Shown in pieces: positions 43,321 through 48,178 of a stretch of 48,178 nt of DNA. The position numbers and the translations under genes were made by a program. This stretch comes from JBGTCD01 sp041749015 (GTDB lineage Bacteria; Bacteroidota; Bacteroidia; Cytophagales; Cyclobacteriaceae): positions 1 to 48,178 of the forward strand of contig JBGTCD010000142.1 in assembly GCA_041749015.1 (NCBI GenBank). Direction: 5' to 3'. The notes beneath the pieces are model-generated. The model saw nothing but the letters and a program-made list of their open reading frames with translations. It made no database searches and was not told where the DNA came from. Numbering within the stretch: position 1 is the first letter of the stretch; each line of letters opens with the position of its first letter.

Positions 43321-44436
43321 ATGATTATAGGTGTACCAAAAGAAATTAAGAATAATGAAAATCGCGTGGCCGTGACTCCTGCCGGGGTCAATGAATTCAC
43401 TAAGAGGGGGCATGTGGTGAATATACAATCAACAGCAGGAATCAGCAGTGGATTTTCTGACGAAGAATATAGAACGGCAGGGGCCATCATTTTGCCTACT
43501 ATTGAATCTACATATCAGTCGGCAGAGATGATCATCAAGGTAAAAGAACCCATAGAGCCTGAATACAATTTGATTCAGAATAATCACCTTGTCTTTACCT
43601 ATTTCCATTTTGCTTCTTATGAGCCGCTTACCAAAGCCATGATAAAAAGTAAGGCGGTATGTCTTGCTTACGAAACAGTTGAAAAATCTGATGGCAGTTT
43701 GCCACTATTGGTACCCATGTCAGAAGTAGCAGGGCGCATGTCAGTACAGCAAGGCGCCAAATATTTGGAAAAACCACAAAAGGGTCGCGGGATTCTCTTA
43801 GGCGGTGTACCCGGTGTAAGGCCTGCCAAGGTTATGATAATCGGAGGTGGTGTGGTAGGAACTGAGGCTGCTAAAATGGCTGCCGGGCTGGGTGCTGACG
43901 TCACCATACTTGATCTGAGCCTCCCGAGACTAAGGTACCTCGATGATGTGATGCCTGCCAATGTAAAAACACTCATGTCCAATGAGTTAAATATAAGAGA
44001 ACTGATAAAAGACCATGACTTAATCATTGGAGCAGTACTGATCCCCGGTGCCAAAGCCCCTAAACTCATCACCAAAGATATGTTGAAGGAAATGCAGCCT
44101 GGGACCGTACTGGTTGACGTAGCGGTGGATCAGGGAGGCTGCTTTGAAACCACCAAAGCCACCACCCACCAGGACCCCATATATATCATCGACGATGTCA
44201 TCCACTATTCAGTAGCCAATATGCCTGGAGCAGTGCCGTATACCTCTACCCTGGCCCTTACCAATGCCACCTTACCCTATGCCATCCAATTAGCTGGAAA
44301 AGGTTGGAAAAAGGCCTGTCAGGAGAATGAGGAATTAAGGTTAGGTCTGAATATCGTACATGGTGAGGTGGTGTACCCCGGAGTGGCTGAAGCGTTCGAT
44401 TTGCATTACTCTTCACCTGATAAATACCTTATTTAA
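43321..44436 (+). CDS. ald: Alanine dehydrogenase
   Basis: A 371-residue NAD-dependent enzyme that interconverts L-alanine and pyruvate plus ammonia. The start MIIGVPKEIKNNENRVAVTPAGV is textbook for the family. KVKEP (active-site lysine) is near residue 74, and YFHFA with the active histidine is near 97. The nucleotide-binding GGGVVGTEAAKMAAGLGADVT lies at about 174-194. The length is normal. Its stop overlaps that of the convergent HsdR-N-like gene by four bases. Confidence 0.97.
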   Translation: MIIGVPKEIKNNENRVAVTPAGVNEFTKRGHVVNIQSTAGISSGFSDEEYRTAGAIILPTIESTYQSAEMIIKVKEPIEPEYNLIQNNHLVFTYFHFASYEPLTKAMIKSKAVCLAYETVEKSDGSLPLLVPMSEVAGRMSVQQGAKYLEKPQKGRGILLGGVPGVRPAKVMIIGGGVVGTEAAKMAAGLGADVTILDLSLPRLRYLDDVMPANVKTLMSNELNIRELIKDHDLIIGAVLIPGAKAPKLITKDMLKEMQPGTVLVDVAVDQGGCFETTKATTHQDPIYIIDDVIHYSVANMPGAVPYTSTLALTNATLPYAIQLAGKGWKKACQENEELRLGLNIVHGEVVYPGVAEAFDLHYSSPDKYLI

Positions 44437-44885
44437 TATACCTGGTATTCAGGAATTTGGGCAAGGGGCTGTGGCTCCTTGCCTGATTCCATTTGAAAAC
44501 AATAGTGTTTAAGGCCATTGGTGACTACAATATAGCGGGCTTTTTTTTCAAGATTGTAAATCCAGGACTGGTTGAATGCTGCCTGAGTTATTTTTACTTC
44601 TGGGGCTTTGCACTCGGCAAGAAGTAGGATCTCGCCATTTTTAGAATAAGCCAAAAGATCCGTTCTTTTTGCCATTCCGGTTTTCCTATAGCCTGATTCA
44701 ATAGAGAGCAAACTCATAGGATAACCTTTGATACCGGTGAGGTAATGAATTAAGTGCTGTCTTACCCATTCCTCCGGGGTGAGTGAAACAAACTTTTTTC
44801 TTACAGGATCAAATATCTGTCGACCCGTTACAGTGGATTGAATCCTCAGTTCAAACTCAGGAAAATTTATTTCAGGTAAATTCAA
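44433..44885 (-). CDS. HsdR N-terminal-like nuclease-fold protein (stand-alone)
   Basis: A 150-residue protein equal to the N-terminal part of type I restriction HsdR subunits (HSDR_N_2 type). The conserved part reads VRKKFVSLTPEEWVRQHLIHYL, then KRTDLLAYSKNGEILLLAECKAPE, which contains the D-x(n)-E-x-K elements of a PD-(D/E)XK nuclease fold (D77, E91, K93). No hsdM, hsdS or helicase gene is present nearby. Short members are common in Bacteroidota. The role is unknown; nuclease activity is inferred from the motif only. Confidence 0.85.
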   Translation of the reverse strand: MNLPEINFPEFELRIQSTVTGRQIFDPVRKKFVSLTPEEWVRQHLIHYLTGIKGYPMSLLSIESGYRKTGMAKRTDLLAYSKNGEILLLAECKAPEVKITQAAFNQSWIYNLEKKARYIVVTNGLKHYCFQMESGKEPQPLAQIPEYQVY

Positions 44886-44956
44886 AAAAAATTGAAAATC
44901 AGTAATATATAAAACCTATTCGCACGTATAACACGGATATCTATCAAATTTATAGG

Positions 44957-44964
44957 TAATTTTG
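44957..44964 (+). promoter_or_regulatory. Candidate -7 element for the SLC13 permease gene
   Basis: TAATTTTG is an exact TAnnTTTG match, 20 bases before the ATG at 44985. It predicts a very short leader. Confidence 0.45.
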
Positions 44965-44984
44965 TCATTTAAGAAATTCCACCC

Positions 44985-46772
44985 ATGGGAATAAATAATC
45001 CTGAATTCCAACCGTACTGGGTATTAGTCCTTTCAGGGATCGCCTTTTTTGTGATATACATGGAATGGGTCAAGCCAACTGTGGGCTTAATGGTTTTGAT
45101 TCTGGTCTTTATGGTTTACGGCGTCATTGGCTCCAAAGAGCTGCTTTCAGGTTTTTCCAATGAATCCATCGGAAGTATCGTGTTATTGATCCTTATCTCG
45201 GCAGGACTGAGAAGTAATTATAATGTAGAAGCCCTTTTTGATAAAATATTTAAAAAAATAAAATCCTACAGGGGGTTTTTATTAGCCATGATGTCACAAA
45301 TGGCACTGCTTTCGTCATTTGTCAATAATACTCCGGTGGTGGTATTGATGACACCTTATGTTTATAACTGGGGCAAACGTAATGGTATATCCCCTTCCAA
45401 ATTACTAATCCCACTATCCTTTGCTACCATAATGGGCGGCATGATCACTTTGATTGGTACCTCTACCACTCTAGTATTAAATGGATTTATGACGGATTTT
45501 GGCTTACCGGGCCTTATATCAAAAGAGCTTTTGATCACTGGTGTCTGCGTCACCCTTGGGGGTATTTTATTCATTACACTAACGGCAAAAAAATTATTGC
45601 CTGATCATTCTGATGTGATCGATAAATTTGAAAAAAATCGAAGGGAATACCTTATTGAAAAAAGGCTGTCGCCTGATTCACAACTTATTGGTAAGTCGAT
45701 TGCAAATGGCGGTTTAAGAAATCTTCGTGGCGTTTATCTGGTGGAAATCATCAGAGAAAATGTGGTCATTTCTCCTGTACCACCAACTGAAATAATTCAG
45801 TCCAGAGACATTTTGATTTTTGCAGGCAACACAAAAGATGTGGTAGACCTTTCAGCATCAAGCAAGGACCTGGTTTTACCTCCCAAGGCATCGGCTGAAA
45901 CAAAACAAGTCAACATCATTGAGGCAGTAATTAGCACTAATTCCAGCCTTATTGGAAAAACTATTAAAGAATCTATGTTCCGCAACAGGTACGATGCTGC
46001 CGTGGTGGCGATTCACCGAAATGGTGAAAAACTTAGTGGAAAAATTGGTGATATAGCCCTGCGCCCCGGCGATTCATTTTTGCTTTATGCGGGTGATGAT
46101 TTTCACAATAGGGTAGATTTGTACCGAGACCTTTACATTATTTCCGAAGAAAGAAAAATTGTGGCTCAGGATTATAAGGCCACATTGATATTAGGTTTAT
46201 TAATTTTATTGACCATAAGCTTATTGGTATCCGGAGCTTTCAGTCTATTCCTTTCCCTTTTGATCATCTTTGGATTTTTGGTGATAGTAGGAATGATTAC
46301 TCTGAAACACGTAAAGCGCGATCTGGATGTCAATATGCTCATCATCCTCATTCTTTCACTTTGTCTGGGTGAGGCAATCATCAATTCTGGAGCGGGAGAC
46401 CTGGCAGGGGGATGGCTGGTCAGCACCCTTCAACCCTATGGCAAACTGGCCTTGCTCTCAGGAATGATGGTCCTCACGGTGATCCTGACCTCTTTTATCT
46501 CAAATGTTGGGGCAGTGGCCATCACTTTTCCTTTGGCCTATTCTATCAGCCAATCAATGGGTCTGGTGTCTAGCCCTTTTTACCTGGCAATAGCATTTGC
46601 AGCATCTGCCTCATTTATTACCCCTATTGGCTATCAAACCAACCTGATTATTTTTGGTCCGGGAGGATATAAGTTCAAAGATTTTATAAAGATTGGGGCA
46701 CCGCTTACCGTGTTATACCTGCTTATCGTTCTGGTATGTATTTATTTTCTTTATCCGGAATTTTGGATTTGA
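44985..46772 (+). CDS. SLC13-family permease with TrkA-C domains
   Basis: A 595-residue inner-membrane permease of the SLC13/DASS group. The N-terminal half has spans and the family segment FVNNTPVVVLMTPYVYNWGK near residue 112, with GTSTTLVLNG near 159. Two soluble TrkA-C (RCK-C) domains sit at about residues 215-300 and 306-385 (LSPDSQLIGKSIANGGLRNL and STNSSLIGKTIKESMFRNRY). The second membrane half includes FISNVGAVAITFPLAYSIS and SFITPIGYQTNL. Substrates in this family are dicarboxylates, sulfate or other anions. The TrkA-C part suggests regulation by a nucleotide or ion. It converges end-to-end with the MFS gene. Confidence 0.9.
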   Translation: MGINNPEFQPYWVLVLSGIAFFVIYMEWVKPTVGLMVLILVFMVYGVIGSKELLSGFSNESIGSIVLLILISAGLRSNYNVEALFDKIFKKIKSYRGFLLAMMSQMALLSSFVNNTPVVVLMTPYVYNWGKRNGISPSKLLIPLSFATIMGGMITLIGTSTTLVLNGFMTDFGLPGLISKELLITGVCVTLGGILFITLTAKKLLPDHSDVIDKFEKNRREYLIEKRLSPDSQLIGKSIANGGLRNLRGVYLVEIIRENVVISPVPPTEIIQSRDILIFAGNTKDVVDLSASSKDLVLPPKASAETKQVNIIEAVISTNSSLIGKTIKESMFRNRYDAAVVAIHRNGEKLSGKIGDIALRPGDSFLLYAGDDFHNRVDLYRDLYIISEERKIVAQDYKATLILGLLILLTISLLVSGAFSLFLSLLIIFGFLVIVGMITLKHVKRDLDVNMLIILILSLCLGEAIINSGAGDLAGGWLVSTLQPYGKLALLSGMMVLTVILTSFISNVGAVAITFPLAYSISQSMGLVSSPFYLAIAFAASASFITPIGYQTNLIIFGPGGYKFKDFIKIGAPLTVLYLLIVLVCIYFLYPEFWI

Positions 46773-48101
46773 TTACTTAAAAGGCCGGATGGTTCCGGGA
46801 AGTTTTGTGATGCTCAGGATTATTAACCCAATAAAAAAGAATCCGGAAAGAGAAAGGGCACTGTACCGCATATTATGGGTCACCTGTTCAATAAACCCGT
46901 AGGTAAAGGTGCCTAAGACAATGGACAGGTTGTAGGTGACATCATAAAAGCTGAAATAAGAGGCATGCTCAATAGAATCGCTAGGGATTAATTTAGCAAA
47001 AGTTGCCCGCGATAAAGATTGGATCCCTCCCATCACCAATCCCACAAAAAAGGCCAGTATATAAAACTCCACCTCAGAATCAAGGAAATAGGCAAAGGCA
47101 CAAACAAAAATCCAAATGATTACCATCAGGATCAAGGAAAATTTATTACCTCTGTGGTTGGATACAGCAGCAAAAATATAAGCGCCGAAAATAGCTACCA
47201 GTTGAATGACCAAAATAGTCATGATCAACTTCCCAGTATCCATTTCAAGCTCCTTAGAGCCAAAGGTTGCTGCCAGGTATAGAACTGTTTGTACGCCGGT
47301 ATTGTAGAAAAAAAATGCTAGGATATACTTTTTCATCACCGGCAAATCCTTGAGCCTCTTTAAGATTTTTAGTATTTCCTCATGGCCTTTAAGAAAGATA
47401 TTGCCTTCTGGTCTGCGGTCAAATACATTTTCCGGGAGATAATAAAAGGTAACCTGTGAAAATAAAATCCACCACACCCCCACAGTAAGAAAGGCAGACC
47501 TGGTAGCAAGGCCGACATCAGCAAAGCCAAACCATTCATAATTTTCTATTACTACAATATTGACTATGAGCAGCAATACACTACCTATATAGCCCAGAGA
47601 ATACCCCTTGGCACTTACCATATCATAGCGGTCAGGTGTGGCGATCTCTGGGAGAAATGCATCATAGAATACCAGGCTTGCTGAAAATCCGATACTTGCC
47701 ATAACAGAGCAAATAATTCCCCACTCAATATTGCTTCCATCAAAAAAGTAAAGTCCTATGCAGGACAGTGATCCCAGGTACACAAAAAACTTCATGAACC
47801 GCTTTTTCCTACCACTATAATCAGCAATTCCTGAAAGGATTGGCAATATAGCTGCTACAAACAAAAAGGAAAATGATAAAGCATAGGCGTACAATACCGA
47901 ATTGATGACCTCAATACCAAAGAAATAAATGACATCAGAACCATCGGGGTTGGTGGCCACGGCCTGGTAATAAACTGGGAAAATTGCCGTGGTGATGACC
48001 AGGGAGTAAACAGAATTGGCCCAGTCATACATGCACCAGGCGTTGATTATTTTAGGGTTATTAAGGATGCGTTTATGAGATATTGCTGCCAATTGCCTCA
48101 A
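46773..48101 (-). CDS. MFS transporter of the UMF1 family
   Basis: A membrane permease of about 442 residues related to Atg22/UMF1 transporters. The typical opening IINAWCMYDWANSVYSLVITTAIFP is present, followed by about 12 spans and GLVMGGIQSLSRATFAKLIP in the second half. The substrate is unknown (amino acids for yeast Atg22). The open frame extends to TTG 48128, but that start lies inside the terminator hairpin at 48116-48144. I therefore prefer TTG 48101 or 48092, which gives (M)RQLAAISHKRILNNPKIINAW. The start is uncertain, and no ATG precedes the conserved region. Confidence 0.85.
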   Translation of the reverse strand: MRQLAAISHKRILNNPKIINAWCMYDWANSVYSLVITTAIFPVYYQAVATNPDGSDVIYFFGIEVINSVLYAYALSFSFLFVAAILPILSGIADYSGRKKRFMKFFVYLGSLSCIGLYFFDGSNIEWGIICSVMASIGFSASLVFYDAFLPEIATPDRYDMVSAKGYSLGYIGSVLLLIVNIVVIENYEWFGFADVGLATRSAFLTVGVWWILFSQVTFYYLPENVFDRRPEGNIFLKGHEEILKILKRLKDLPVMKKYILAFFFYNTGVQTVLYLAATFGSKELEMDTGKLIMTILVIQLVAIFGAYIFAAVSNHRGNKFSLILMVIIWIFVCAFAYFLDSEVEFYILAFFVGLVMGGIQSLSRATFAKLIPSDSIEHASYFSFYDVTYNLSIVLGTFTYGFIEQVTHNMRYSALSLSGFFFIGLIILSITKLPGTIRPFK

Positions 48102-48115
48102 GTGTTGAAAAAAAA

Positions 48116-48144
48116 AGCCTTTCTGCAATATATACAGAAAGGCT
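48116..48144 (-). terminator. Intrinsic terminator of the gene beyond the right edge
   Basis: AGCCTTTCTG and CAGAAAGGCT form a perfect 10-bp stem around a nine-base AT-rich loop, followed on the minus strand by a run of T (48109-48117). It follows directly on the stop codon at 48145-48143 of a minus-strand gene that enters from outside. The MFS gene begins just past it, so some read-through or a separate promoter is required. Confidence 0.8.
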
Positions 48145-48178
48145 AAACAATTATTTCAAAAATATTACCTAATCCACT
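48143..48178 (-). CDS. C-terminal end of an unknown gene (partial)
   Basis: An open frame entering from the right edge encodes SGLGNIFEIIV and stops at TAG 48145-48143, overlapping the terminator stem. Only 11 residues are visible, so no family can be given. The close join of stop and terminator is the main support. Confidence 0.4.
   Translation of the reverse strand, partial: SGLGNIFEIIV

Noticed and set aside
44433..44885. Type I restriction-modification locus
   Set aside because: Only the N-terminal HsdR fold is present, with no methylase, specificity or helicase gene around it.

Overview
The window looks like chromosomal DNA of a Bacteroidota bacterium, most likely order Cytophagales. 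The signs are: several candidate promoters with the Bacteroidota -7 element TAnnTTTG and little Shine-Dalgarno sequence; a type IX secretion plug protein; an IPExxxVDY-family protein; PorV-like and other outer-membrane barrels; an enlarged Lgt; a fused E1 alpha/beta dehydrogenase; and a conserved suf operon. Most of it is housekeeping DNA. No integrase, transposase, phage gene or CRISPR array was seen.

Layout. 1-5332: the 5' part of metH behind a SAM-I riboswitch, a Ppx/GppA phosphatase, an ECF sigma factor coupled to a membrane-anchored protein with a barrel-like C-terminus plus a small lipoprotein, and the T9SS plug protein. 5333-8875: a stand-alone Cas6-family protein, ychF, an AI-2E family permease, and a 114-nt tRNA-like RNA with its own promoter and terminator. 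8876-15484: an Lrp/AsnC regulator, then sufB-C-D-S-E, a DUF59 protein and a bacilliredoxin, closed by a UUCG-loop terminator. 15483-19356: an SDR, a GntP-type permease and a GapN-type dehydrogenase. 19381-21901: the remnant of a GT-C glycosyltransferase beside a GT2 glycosyltransferase and a UPF0104-like membrane protein.

21908-30946: pyk, an IPExxxVDY protein, acpP-fabF-rnc, nadE, lgt and a POTRA/barrel protein. 30943-34512: a MORN-type repeat protein, then a translationally coupled pair, a PorV-like barrel and a barrel carrying a ComEA-like helix-hairpin-helix domain. 34514-36292 is an accessory-looking pocket: it begins with the last codons of an mnmE gene whose body is absent, followed by small hypothetical membrane and secreted proteins. 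36293-48178: an unknown small protein, rnpB, an NtrC-like regulator without a DNA-binding domain, a LuxE/PaaK-like protein, a fused 2-oxoacid dehydrogenase E1, alanine dehydrogenase, an HsdR-N-like protein, an SLC13 permease and an MFS/UMF1 permease.

How the genes work together. The suf block is a complete Fe-S assembly line (scaffold B/C/D, desulfurase S/E, and a DUF59 maturation factor). acpP-fabF-rnc is the usual lipid/RNA group. The riboswitch ties metH to SAM supply. The best leads for undescribed biology are the orphan Cas6, the tRNA-like RNA with a giant variable arm, the PorV-like/HhH-barrel pair, and the mnmE 3'-end scar that resembles an integration footprint.
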